Shown: positions 53,985-63,739, counted from the first letter of the stretch. The stretch: 64,000 nt of DNA from Azorinus chamasolen (GCA_963576725.1 OY755239.1:59179453-59243452), one strand, 5' to 3'. Made by a program: numbers and translations. The notes: generated from the sequence alone by a model not told the origin.

Positions 53985-54330
53985 AGCATTGTGATCAGGA
54001 TCTACGCTGTTTGCTGTTACCGTAACCCATTCCCTCATAGGCTATTTTTAGACCCAACCTTTTTGAATAAATCTACCCAAAAGAAGAATTTACTACAGAA
54101 AAGGAAAATATAAGAATCAAGTAGTATTGAAACCATTGTGATAAATAGAGCATTTGCTCCTATGGAGCAAATGCTCTATTTATCACAATGGTTTCAAGAA
54201 GTAACTATTACAGAGGCGTAGAAAGGCGTATTTATGGAGGAAAGGGTTAATTACCATAAGTGTTTGGACAAACTTAGGCAAATGGTGCAGACCTAGATCA
54301 AATTGCTTCTGAGGGAGCAGCCTTAGTAGT
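53985..54330. repeat. J-type unit split by a family B element
   Basis: TTGTGATCAGGATCTACGCT, GTTTGCTGTTACC before the insert and TTACCATAAGTGTTTGGACA, AACTTAGGCAAATGGTGCAG after it; together they match the J unit. Confidence 0.55.
54022..54250. mobile_element. Family B TTAA MITE
   Basis: GTAACCCATTCCCTCATAGG to GGAGGAAAGGGTTAA. Perfect stem around TTTGCTCCTATGGAGCAAA. Confidence 0.85.
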
Positions 54331-54364
54331 GTCTTCATTATGTGCTACAAATTATCAAATTATC

Positions 54365-54545
54365 TCTTAGAGGAGCCGTCTGATCAGGGTCTGCTCTGTT
54401 TGCTAATAGAATTTGATAGTTTTGTTTCTTTGCTCACTAAAATGTCTACAGTGTTCCACCTTCCATATTTCTTTATAGCTATTTTGTTAATGAATATTCA
54501 GTGGGTATTGAAATTTGGAATAAACATTGAACAGGAAAGTATGAA
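54365..54545. mobile_element. Family A element lacking its left third
   Basis: Begins in the loop (CTCTTAGAGGAGCCGTCTGA), then a standard interior to AACATTGAACAGGAAAGTAT. Confidence 0.6.
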
Positions 54546-54653
54546 ATGATGTGGATATGGACACTTCCTGTGTTCATGTGCCATTATAAAAAATAATCTA
54601 ATGAATACTCATGATGTCATTATTTAGGATATGAATAATCATGGAGAGAAAAG

Positions 54654-54876
54654 TTAACCCTTTATTCTATCATTCTATGCCTTTGCAAAAAGAGTGACCC
54701 AGATCAGATGGCTCCTGTATGAGTCATCTGATCTGGGTCTGCTATATATATAATATAGATATGATTCTTTATGCCATGGCCAAAAATTACTTTGTCCAGT
54801 TATTGTAATAAATAATCTATTTAATATTCATGATGTCATTTTTTCTTACATGAATATTCATGGAGTAAAGAGTTAA
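54654..54876. mobile_element. Family A MITE
   Basis: TTAACCCTTTATTCTATCAT to ATGGAGTAAAGAGTTAA. Stem GAGTGACCCAGATCAGATGG / TCATCTGATCTGGGTCTGC. Preceded by the tail of another copy that shares the TTAA. Confidence 0.75.
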
Positions 54877-54999
54877 GATCCTGAGTTACATCTTAATTGA
54901 ATCAAAATTGCTTGTAACTGTGATAATTTATTTGGGGGAAGAAATAGATAAGAAAGTGACAGAGCAATGTATCAGATGGCAGTATTTGGTGACATTTAT

Positions 55000-55249
55000 T
55001 TAACCCTTTCCCTGTTCTATATTTATTACATATTTCAATACCTACTGAATATTCGTTAACAAAATATTTATAAAGAAATCTGGGAGGTGGAGCATTGTAG
55101 ACATTTAATAAAGTAAAGAAACAGATCTATCAAATTCTGTTAGCAAACAGAGCAGACCCTGATCAGACTTCTCCTCTAGGAGCCGTCTGATCTGGGTCTT
55201 CTCTGTTTGCAAATGCATGAAAGCACGTTTATATGAGGGAAAGGGTTAA
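55000..55249. mobile_element. Family A TTAA MITE, complete
   Basis: TTAACCCTTTCCCTGTTCTA to GAGGGAAAGGGTTAA, 250 bp, reverse orientation. Stem GCAAACAGAGCAGACCCTGA. Confidence 0.88.
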
Positions 55250-55292
55250 AGGACCGTGAAGGGTTTGAACCTGGGCACTGAGAGTAGGTCAC

Positions 55293-55494
55293 TTAACCCA
55301 TTCATGGCAAAGAGAATTACATCATGAATATTTATCAGCTGATATTTTATTATTGCATATGTACATATTTTTTTTTGGTATTGGTTGAAACTTATCATAA
55401 TGTAATAAGCAAACAGAGCAGACCCCAATCAGACAGCTGCTATGGGAGCCATCTGATCAGGGTCTGTTTGTAAAGGCATGGAGGGAAATGTTAA
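55293..55494. mobile_element. Family A MITE, shortened
   Basis: TTAACCCATTCATGGCAAAG to GGAGGGAAATGTTAA. Stem GCAGACCCCAATCAGACAGC / GCCATCTGATCAGGGTCTG. Confidence 0.65.
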
Positions 55495-55545
55495 TATATA
55501 GAAAATTACTGAGAAGAGTTTGAACTTTGATATTGTGAAGACTAC

Positions 55546-55795
55546 TTAACCCTTTGCTTGCTGTTCACGTCAATATACCTACCTGTAAATAGTGAAGACC
55601 CAGATGAGACAGCTCCTGCAGGAGCTGTCTCATCAGGGTCTGCACTATTTACAAGTTGATTGTGCAACCAGTGCACTCCACAGCGGTAATTGCACAGCGA
55701 AATACTTGTACACAGTGAAAATATATGTAATTATACAATAGGGCATGGGTAAAGAAGGAGAAATGTGTTTAAAAATTCAGCAAGCGAAGGGTTAA
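55546..55795. mobile_element. TTAA MITE with A/E hybrid hairpin
   Basis: TTAACCCTTTGCTTGCTGTT and CAGCAAGCGAAGGGTTAA, 250 bp. The stem TAAATAGTGAAGACCCAGAT, GAGACAGCTCCTGCAGGAGC has the E-like GATGAGAC/GTCTCATC step in an A-like frame. Confidence 0.82.
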
Positions 55796-55843
55796 GTGCT
55801 TTAGTTGTTAAGAATTGATATATTGAGCAGAGCCCGTTATCTT

Positions 55844-56074
55844 TTAACCGGTTAATATTCAGTAAGAAATCATGGTGTCGTCTATATTTATTGACTGAAT
55901 ATTAACAGTAAATAACTGTAATATATGAACACAGGAATTTTTGGCCATTGCAAAAGCTATAGAATCTGATTAATATAAATGCATAAGGAAACAGTGTAGA
56001 CACTGCACAGAGGGACTCTTACAGGAGCTATTTGCAAAGGTGAGAAAAAACATCTGTCTGGTAAAGGGGGTTAA
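55844..56074. mobile_element. Family A element, first of a pair
   Basis: TTAACCGGTTAATATTCAGT to GGTAAAGGGGGTTAA; worn hairpin. TTAA 56071-56074 shared. Confidence 0.65.
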
Positions 56075-56331
56075 CCCTTTCCTCCATAAATACGCCTTTC
56101 TACGCCTTTGCAAACAGAGTAGACCCAGATCAGACGGTTCCTGTAGGAGCCATCTGATCAGGGTCTGCTCTGTTTGCTTATGATATAATTATACAGATAA
56201 AATTCTACAGTTTCTGCCATGGCCACAAATTCCTGTGTCAATGTGTTATTATAGCAAATTAATTTAATCTAATAAATATTCATGACATCATTATAATCTT
56301 GCATGAATATTCATGGAGGAAAGGGGGTTAA
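56071..56331. mobile_element. Family A MITE with family B-type left end
   Basis: TTAACCCTTTCCTCCATAAA then TACGCCTTTCTACGCC, identical to the left end of several B copies, but followed by the A arm GCAAACAGAGTAGACCCAGA. Right end GGAGGAAAGGGGGTTAA. Confidence 0.82.
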
Positions 56332-56460
56332 TATTTGTACACAGAGTAATGGTTGTCTATAGATATTGATGTCTGCTACAATTCTCAATAGTTTTCTTCA
56401 AAATTAAATCAATGGGTCAAACAGTTTAGATTCTGATGAGACACAGAGTTACTCGGGTGT

Positions 56461-56727
56461 CTAACCCTTTCCCTGTTCTACATGTATATATTTTCCAAAT
56501 TTCAATACCTACTGAATATTCATGAATAAAACAGTTATAATGACTTATAGAAAGTGGAAAAATGTAGCCATTTTGGAAACTAAAGAAACAGATCTATCAA
56601 CCAATTCCATAAGCAAAAAGAGCAGACCCTGACCAAAGGGCTCCTCTAGGAGTCGTCTGATCTGGGTCTTCTCTATTTGTAAATGCATGATAACACGTTT
56701 TATGGTTTATATGAAGGAAAGGGTTAA
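56461..56727. mobile_element. Family A MITE
   Basis: CTAACCCTTTCCCTGTTCTA to GAAGGAAAGGGTTAA, reverse orientation, small TTTATGGTTTA duplication near the right end. Confidence 0.78.
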
Positions 56728-58398
56728 CTCAAATCCAATTGTTTGCATGCATTGTCACAGGTAAGACCATGGCAGTGAAAGGATGCTGAAAGTTTGTAGC
56801 GGAAACAATTTTATACACCCACCTAATAAAGGTGGTCGTATATTGTCGTGGCCCTGTCCGTCCATCCGTTCGTCCGTTCGTTCGTTCGTTCGTCCGTCAA
56901 CATTTTGCTTGTCCGCTGTTTTCTGGGAAAACTATTTGACAGATATTAATGAAACTTCACACAAATGTTTAATGCATCAAGATCTGAAGCTGAGTTGATT
57001 CTGAGGGTCATTTGATATTTCATTTCAGAGTTATGGCCCTTGTCCTAAAAAATATGCAAATAGTTTGTCCGCTGTTTTCTGGGAAAACTATTTAAGAGAT
57101 ATTAATGAAACTTCACACAAATGTTTAATGCATCAAGATCTGAAGCTGGGTCGATTCTGAGGTTCATTTGATTTGTCGTTTTGGAGTTATGGCCCTTTAA
57201 CTTAAAAAATAATGCAACTACATGCAAATAGTTTGTCCGCTGTTTTCTGGGAAAACTATTTGACAGATATTAATGAAACTTCACACAAATGTTCAATGCA
57301 TCAAGATCTGAAGCTGAGTTGATTCTGAGGTTCATTTGATTTTTCATTTCAGAGTTATGGCCCTTGTCCTTAAAAAATATGCAAATAGTTTGTCCGCTGT
57401 TTTCTGGAAAAACTATTTGAGAGATATTAATGAAACTTCACACAAATGTTTAATGCATCAAGATCTGAAGCTGAGTCAATTCTAAGGTTAATTTGATTTG
57501 TCGTTATGGCCCTTGTATTTAAAAAATAATGCAAATAAATGCAAATGGTTTGTCTGCTGTTTTCTGGGAAAACTATTTGAGAGATATTAATAAAACTTCA
57601 TACAAATGTTTAATGCATCTAGATCTGAATCTGAATTGATTCTGAGGATCATTTGATTTTTCGTTTCAGAGTTATTGCCCTTGTCCTTAAAAAATAATGC
57701 AAATACATGCAAATAGTTTGTCCGCTGTTTTCTGGGAAAACTATTTGAGAGATATTAATGAAACTTCACAAAAATGTTTAATGCATCAAGATCTGATGCT
57801 GAGTCAATTTTGAGGTTTATTTGATTTGTCGTTTCGGAGTTATGGCCCTTTTACTTAAAAAATAATGCAAATATATGCATATAGTTTGTCCGCTGTTTTC
57901 TGGCAAAACTGTTTGACAGATATTAATGAAACTTTATACACATGTTTAATGCATCAAGACCTGAAGCTAAGTCGAATCTGAGGATTATTTGATTTGTTGT
58001 TTCGAGTTATGGCCCTTGCACTTAAAAAAATAATGCAAATATGAGGATGGCCATAACTTTTTCATTTGAAATGATATTTACTTCAATTTTTTTGATATGG
58101 TTAAACCATAATGTGAATTTTCACATATATTGCTGGGGTTTTGATATGTCATTTTATTCTAAAGCTATGGTCCTTGAACTTTGTGTGTTTGTTGCTTAAT
58201 TTGTCGGTCAACGTTTAGTTTGTCTGTTGTTTTCTGGGAAAACTATTAAAATGATATAAATGAAACTTAACACAAATGTTTTAAGCAACAAAATTTGAAG
58301 CAGAGTTTATTTTGAGGTTCATTCAGTTTGTCTTTACAGAGTTATGGCCGTTGCACTTTACAAAAATCTGCATAAATGAGGATTAGTTGTAACTTTTT

Positions 58399-59652
58399 AT
58401 GCCCCCAAAGGCGGGCATATAGTAATCGCATTGTCCGTCTTTCCGTCCGTCCGCACTCACCAAAGGGTAGTTGTGTGACTTTTTCTAACTAGTCCCACAA
58501 GTAAAATCATTAACCTGGCCATCTCTTGTGACATTAACCTGGCCATTTCTTGTGACATTAACCTGGCCAGTTGTGGGACATAGGGTTAGGGTTAGCTTCC
58601 AGATCATTCTTTTCCAAAGTTATAGCCAAAAATAGTTTTTCTTGTGGGACTAGTCACACAAGAAAAGATCAAAGGAAAAAGTCACACAACTACCCATTTG
58701 TTAGCATGTCCGTCTGTCCGTCCGTCCGTCCATCTGTCCTTCCTTCCCAAATTCGTGTCCGGTCTGTAACTTCTTCATCTATCAATGGATTTCAATATAA
58801 CTTGCCACAAATGTTCACCAGACAGAGACGATGTGTCGCGTTCAACTCCCTGGTCCATGGGTCAAAGGTCAAGGTCACAGGGTACAATTACTTTGTCACA
58901 AATTTCGTGTCCGGTCTGTAACTTCTTCATCTATCAATGGATTTCAATATAACTTGCCACAAATGTTCACCAGACGGAGACGATGTGTCGCGTTCAACTC
59001 CCTGGTCCATGGGTCAAAGGTCAAGGTCACAGGGTACAATTACTTTGTCACAAATTTCGTGTCCGGTCTGTAACTTCTTCATATATCAATGGATTTCAAT
59101 ATAACTTGCCACAAATGTTTACCACACAAAGACAATGTGTCGCGTTCAACTCCCAGGTCCATGGGTCAAAGGGCAAGGTCACAGGATACAATTACTTTAT
59201 AACAAATTTCGTGTGCGGCCTGTAACTTCTTTATCTATCAATGGATTTCAATATAACTTGGCACAAATGTTCACCACACAAAGACGATGTGTCGCTTTCA
59301 ACTCCCAGGTCCATAGGTCAAAGGTCAAGGTCACAGGGTACAATTACTTTGTCACAAATTTTGTGTCCGGTCTGTAACATCTTTATCTATCAATGGATTT
59401 CAATATAACTTGGCACAGATGTTCACCAGACAAAGATGATGTGTCGCGTTCAGCTCCCTGGTCCATATGTCAAAGGTCAAGGTCACAGGGTACAATTACT
59501 TGTTTATCTGTGAATGGATTTCAAAGGAACCTGGCACAAATGTTCACCACACAAAGACGATGTGTCAACTCCCTGGTCCATGGGTCAAAGGTCAAGGTCA
59601 CAGGGTACAATTTTTGGGGGCATTTGTCACGTGACTGTGACATCTCTTGTTT
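58399..59652 (+). mobile_element. Nested R element with 152 bp core repeats
   Basis: ATGCCCCCAAAGGCGGGCAT 5' hairpin, CCGTCCGTCC tract, about five core units of 152 bp (ACTTCTTCATCTATCAATGG, CAAAGGTCAAGGTCACAGGG). 3' TGTCACGTGACTGTGACATC, TCTTGTTT. The repeated 80-codon frames over it are reflections of the 152 bp period, not genes. Confidence 0.85.
58465..58695. mobile_element. TIR element inside the nested R element
   Basis: GGGTAGTTGTGTGACTTTTT with its exact complement at 58675-58695, and inner repeats CTAGTCCCACAAG / CTTGTGGGACTAG. The interior holds three ATTAACCTGGCCA units and a TAGGGTTAGGGTTAG run. Third level of the nest. Family unknown. Confidence 0.7.
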
Positions 59653-59834
59653 ATTTAATAAGATATTCACTTCATTTTTTAAAAAAATAATATCACTTAA
59701 TATGGAAATCAAGAGCTGAAGCACAGATTAGAAAATGTCAATACTTATAAGGCATGTTGAATCAGAGAAAGTTTGCAAGTGGGCGTATTATGTACCGTAT
59801 GCGGTACTCTTGTTATCTTTTATCAGCGCTGTTT

Positions 59835-60071
59835 ATATCATTTCCCAGTCCAGTATTCAAATAAAGAAATAATGACACAATGAATACTTATTAGCTGAAT
59901 TTTTATATTGTTAAATATTTAAGGGATTATTTTTGCTTTAACAAAAAAACTGTAGAATTGAATCTATACCATGTGATAAGCAAACAGCAGACTCTGATCA
60001 GAGGACTCCTGTAAGAGCCATCTGATCTGGGCCTTCGCTCCTTACAAAGGCATGAAAAAGTGTTTATTTAA
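59835..60071. mobile_element. Family A element, worn
   Basis: Interior ATAATGACACAATGAATACT; stem GCAAACAGCAGACTCTGATC / GCCATCTGATCTGGGCCTTC. Right TTAA shared with the next element. Confidence 0.55.
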
Positions 60072-60293
60072 CCCTTTCCTCCATATATACGCCTTTCTAC
60101 GCCTCTGTAAAAGTCACTTTTTGAAACCATTGTGATAAATAGAGCATTTGCTCCAGAGGAGCAAATGCTCTATTTATCACAATAGTTTCTAGACTACATA
60201 ATTCCAAAATGTTCCTTTTCTCTAGTAAATGCTCCTTTTCGGTAGATTTATTCAAAGAGGTTTGGTCTAAAAATAGCCTATGGAGGAATGGGA
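60068..60293. mobile_element. Family B MITE
   Basis: TTAACCCTTTCCTCCATATA to TGGAGGAATGGGA, final TTAA lost. Stem around TTTGCTCCAGAGGAGCAAA. Confidence 0.8.
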
Positions 60294-60365
60294 AAGGTTT
60301 CAGAATGTGTTTATCCTTTACTTTAGTTTTATAATCTCAGGGCCAGATGAAATAAAAAAAGAAAA

Positions 60366-60535
60366 TCATTGTTAGCTTTGTGTAGTGTAACAATGGCGTA
60401 CATCTGAAAAGAGTAAAAGAAGAATGAGTTTTATGGTGTTTGTGCATACAAATCAAGGTTAGCTTTGTTTAGTGTAGTGTTTGTGTACCTCTGAAAGGAG
60501 TAAAGGAAGAATGATTTTTATTGTGTTTGTGGGCA
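60366..60535 (+). repeat. Tandem duplication, about 85 bp
   Basis: Two copies of a block with GTTAGCTTTGTGTAGTGTA, TACATCTGAAAAGAGTAAA, GAAGAATGAGTTTTATGGTG. Confidence 0.65.
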
Positions 60536-60600
60536 AATATTTACCTGACACTCAGTGAATAGATCTGGACAAAATTTAATGGGTTACATTCCAACCCCAG

Positions 60601-60720
60601 AGGTTATAAAACTTTTTGCTTGAGTCTGAGATCATTCTCAAGCATCTGATTGGTCAGATACTTAAGAAATTAAAAATTAAGATCTCGGGCTCAGATTCAG
60701 AAGTTTTATAACCTTAGGCC
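60601..60720. mobile_element. Diverged family H element
   Basis: GAGGTTATAAAACTTTTTGC / AGAAGTTTTATAACCTTAGG ends and one GATTGGTCAGATACTTAAG block. Confidence 0.5.
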
Positions 60721-60842
60721 CAGGTCACAATCATGACTAGCTCACTGCATACCTCTATTGACATTATTGAAACTAGAAATTTATTTCACAGCTAAAATAC
60801 TCCTTTTATATAATATAAAAAAATACCCTAATTTTAAGTAAT

Positions 60843-61056
60843 TTAACCCTTTCCTCCATAAATACGCCTTTCTACCCTACACCTCTGTAAAAGCAACTTT
60901 TTGAAACCTTTGTGATAGGAGCAAATGCTCTATTTATCACAATGGTTTCAAAACTACACAATTCTAAAGTTTTCCTTTTTGCTAATAAATGTTCCTTTTC
61001 GGGAGATTTATTCAAAGAGGTTGGGTCTAAATTTAGCCTATGGAGGAATGGGTTAA
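60843..61056. mobile_element. Family B MITE, left arm deleted
   Basis: TTAACCCTTTCCTCCATAAA to TGGAGGAATGGGTTAA. The left arm is cut short (CCTTTGTGATAGGAGCAAAT). Confidence 0.78.
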
Positions 61057-61069
61057 TACCCAAGGTATT

Positions 61070-61690
61070 CTGACAAACTTAGACATACAGTGCATGAGCA
61101 GTGTGATCAGGTTCTACACTGTTTGCTATTATCCTTATGACCATAATTACTCAGGCAGACAAACTTAGGCAAACAGTGCAGGATTGATTATGATCAGGGT
61201 CTACACTGTTTGCTATTACCCTTATAACCATAAGTACCCAGGCAGACAAACTTAGGCAATCAGTGCTGGAGCCATTATGATCAGGGTCTACACTGTTTGC
61301 TATTACCCTTATAACCATAAGCACCCAGGCAGACAAACATAGGCAATCAGTGCTGGAGCCATTATGATCAGGGTCTACACTGTTTGCTATTACCCTTATA
61401 ACCATAAGTACCCAGGCAGACAAACTTAGGCAATCAGTGCTGGAGCCATTATGATCAGGGTCTACACTGTTTGCTATTATCCTTATAACCATAAGTACCC
61501 AGGCAGAGAAACTTAGGCAAACAGTGCAGGATCCATTATGATCAGGGTCTACACTGTTTGCTATTATCATTATTATCATAAGTACTGATGGCAGACAAAC
61601 TTAGGCAATCAGTGCATGAGCCATTATGATCAGGGTCTACACTGTTAGCTATTATCCTTATTATCATAAGTAACAGCTTGATCAGAGTCC
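61070..61690. repeat. 87 bp tandem array (family J), seven units
   Basis: Units begin at GACAAACTTAGG near 61071, 61158, 61244, 61332, 61419, 61506 and 61593. Each ends with ATGATCAGGGTCTACACTGT, TTGCTATTACCCTTATAACC. Because 87 is a multiple of three, the minus strand stays open with a 29-residue repeat; nothing suggests it is translated. Confidence 0.88.
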
Positions 61691-61802
61691 TTACTATATG
61701 CTACTATGCCAGTTTAATTTAAACTTATTAACCCATTAACTTTTCAGTATTCGTGTAAGAAATAATGACATCATGAATATTTGTTAGCTGAATATGTTTT
61801 TT

Positions 61803-61803
61803 A

Positions 61804-61841
<38 letters not shown>

Positions 61842-62086
61842 GACCAGCATCTAGTAATCGCATTGTTCATCCTTCCGTCTGTCCTTCCATCCGTCCGTCC
61901 CAAATTTTGTGTTCCTTCTATAACTTTTTTGTCTGTGAATGGATGTCAAAATAACTTAGCACAAAATGTTCACCACACAAAGACGGTGTGTCGCGTTCAA
62001 CTCCCTGGTCCATGGGTCAAAGGTCAAGGTCATCCTTCAGGGTCAAAGGTCGGGGGCATAAGTGTTTCACAAACACACTCTTGTTT
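61803..62086 (+). mobile_element. Short R-family element (ATGCCCCC subfamily)
   Basis: ATGCCCCC expanded to a long C-run, then AAGACCAGCATCTAGTAATC, TCCATCCGTCCGTCC, one core copy, and 3' hairpin GTGTTTCACAAACAC, ACTCTTGTTT. Confidence 0.75.
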
Positions 62087-62114
62087 GGTACGGTTACAGG
62101 GAAGATCCAAATAC

Positions 62115-62346
62115 TTAACCCCTTCCTCCATGAATATTCATGTAGGAAATAATGATGTCATAAATATTAATAAGAATAATGGATAAAGGAATTTTTGACC
62201 ATAGAAGAAACTGTTAAATCATATCTATGTTATATCATAAGCAAACATAGAAGACCCTGATCAGATGGCTCTTACAGGAGCCATCTGATCTGGCTCTACT
62301 GTGTTTGCAAAGGCACAGAAAGGCCTATTTATGGATTAAACGATTA
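62115..62346. mobile_element. Family A MITE
   Basis: TTAACCCCTTCCTCCATGAA to ATTTATGGATTAA. Stem AGAAGACCCTGATCAGATGG with compensated complement CCATCTGATCTGGCTCTACT. Confidence 0.75.
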
Positions 62347-62478
62347 AGGTAACACGCCGGTACAATGTTTAGCAAATAATTCTGACCGTACTCTACCTAA
62401 TAAACAACCCAACTGTAATAAATGCCCCATACACTAATAACCACAAAACAACTAGAATCCTATGTATTAACCACTAAA

Positions 62479-62738
62479 TTAACCTGTTCCCTGATATAAA
62501 CGCATTTTCACATGTTTGCAAATCAGATGGCTCCTGATGAGGGTCTGCTCTATTTATGTCTCCCCCCCCTTTAGGGGAGGGAGACATATTGATGTTGTGT
62601 TGCTAATGGAATTTGATAGTTCTGTTTCTTTAGTTTCTAAAATGACTGTAATGTTCCACCTTTCATTATAAATATTTTGTCCATGAATATTCAGTAGGTA
62701 ATGAAAATTGAAATAAATATAGAACAGGGAAAGGGTTA
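62479..62738. mobile_element. Family A MITE with a minimal R 5'-end insertion
   Basis: TTAACCTGTTCCCTGATATA to AACAGGGAAAGGGTTA. After CTGCTCTATT it carries TATGTCTCCCCCCCCTTTAG, GGGAGGGAGACATATTG (62553-62600), then resumes TGCTAATGGAATTTGATAG. Confidence 0.75.
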
Positions 62739-62762
62739 CGAAGTATGGGTTTTTCAAAATAC

Positions 62763-62812
62763 AGGTGGTAGCTTAATGCAGATTGAAAGCTTTCTGCAAT
62801 GCTTTCATCTGC
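62763..62812. repeat. Miniature family D hairpin
   Basis: CAGGTGGTAGCTTAATGCAG, AAAGCTTTCTGCAATGCTTT; D arms only, no CAGTAAAACC ends. Confidence 0.5.
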
Positions 62813-62819
62813 ATGAACA

Positions 62820-63055
62820 ATTTCCCTCATATAATTGCCTTTTCTTGCATTTGCAAACAGAGAAGACTCAGATCAGATGAATCCTATAGGAGCCGTCTGA
62901 CCATGGTATGCTCTGTTTGCTTATGAAATTATAATAGATCCGACTCTTAGGTTTCTACCAATACCAAAACATCCTGTATGCATATGCAACTTCAGCTAAT
63001 AAATATTCATGATGTCAATATTTCTTACACAATTATTGAACTGGAAAAGGGTTAA
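62820..63055. mobile_element. Family A MITE
   Basis: TTTCCCTCATATAATTGCC to GGAAAAGGGTTAA. Right TTAA shared with the next element. Confidence 0.75.
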
Positions 63056-63206
63056 CCCTTTCCTTCATATACATGTAAACGCATTTTCATGCATTTCCGA
63101 ACAGAGTAGACCCATTTCAGGAGCTGTCTGATCAGGGTCTGCTCTGTTTGCTTATGAAATTATATAAATCTGCCAGTCAAAAATTTCTTTGTTAATAAAG
63201 GGTTAA
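63052..63206. mobile_element. Family A MITE, internally deleted
   Basis: TTAACCCTTTCCTTCATATA to TTAATAAAGGGTTAA. Both TTAA sites shared with neighbours. Confidence 0.78.
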
Positions 63207-63434
63207 CCCTTTCCTCCATAAATACGCCTTTCTACGCCTCTGTAATATATGTCACTTCTTGAAACCATTGTGATAAATAGAGTATTTGCTCCATAGGAGC
63301 AAATGCTCTATTTATCACAATGATTTCTATACTACACAATTAAAACATTTTCCTTTTCTCTAGTAAATGCTCCTTTTCGGTAGATTCATTCAAAGAGGTT
63401 GGGTCAAAAAATAGCCTATGGAGGAAAGGGTTAA
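63203..63434. mobile_element. Family B MITE, complete
   Basis: TTAACCCTTTCCTCCATAAA to TGGAGGAAAGGGTTAA. Stem around TTTGCTCCATAGGAGCAAA. Confidence 0.85.
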
Positions 63435-63435
63435 C

Positions 63436-63739
63436 ATAGTTTGGCTCATTAATATTCCTGACGATATTAGTTCTTTTATCATGAATATCAATCCTTTCTC
63501 TGTTTAATATTCTTGAAAGAAGTAATGACGTCATGAATATTAATGAGCTGAACTGTTTTAAAGCATTATTAACAGATAATATTTTGACTGGCAGAGAGTG
63601 TAGAATCAGATCAATATATATAATTCCATAAACAAACAGAGCAGACCCTGATCAGATGGCTCCTGTAGGAGCCGTCTGATCTGGGTCTACTCTTGTTTGC
63701 AAATGTGTGAAAATGCATATATATGAGGGAAAGGGTTAA
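63436..63739. mobile_element. Family A element(s)
   Basis: Interior GTAATGACGTCATGAATATT; perfect stem GCAGACCCTGATCAGATGGC / GCCGTCTGATCTGGGTCTAC. Ends GAGGGAAAGGGTTAA, with a 16-bp duplication of the terminus just beyond (ACAGGGAAAGGGTTAA). Confidence 0.7.

Larger units (their letters stand above)
56813..59814 (+). mobile_element. Large R-family element, outermost level of a three-level nest
   Basis: 5' hairpin ATACACCCACCTAATAAAGG with TGGTCGTAT, GTCCGTCCATCCGTTCGTCC tract. Seven or more core units of about 165 bp contain TTTGTCCGCTGTTTTCTGGG, GATATTAATGAAACTTCACA and GAGTTATGGCCCTTG. 3' hairpin GTACCGTATGCGGTAC and TCTTGTT at 59814. Interrupted at 58399 after AACTTTTT; resumes ATTTAATAAGATATTCACTT. 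Confidence 0.8.

Noticed and set aside
58575..58600. Telomeric or interstitial telomere repeat (TAGGGTTAGGGTTAG)
   Set aside because: Only about two units, inside a small TIR element; too short to support a telomere-fusion reading.
58571..59377. Series of 80-116 codon frames with near-identical proteins
   Set aside because: They mirror the 152 bp core repeat of a non-coding R element, shifting frame each unit.
61151..61579. 142-codon minus-strand frame with a 29-residue repeat
   Set aside because: Explained by an 87 bp tandem repeat whose length is divisible by three; no start context or homology.
39159..63434. Rho-independent terminators suggested by GC-rich hairpins
   Set aside because: The stems are 30-70 bp MITE palindromes within TTAA-flanked elements in a eukaryote, not bacterial terminators.
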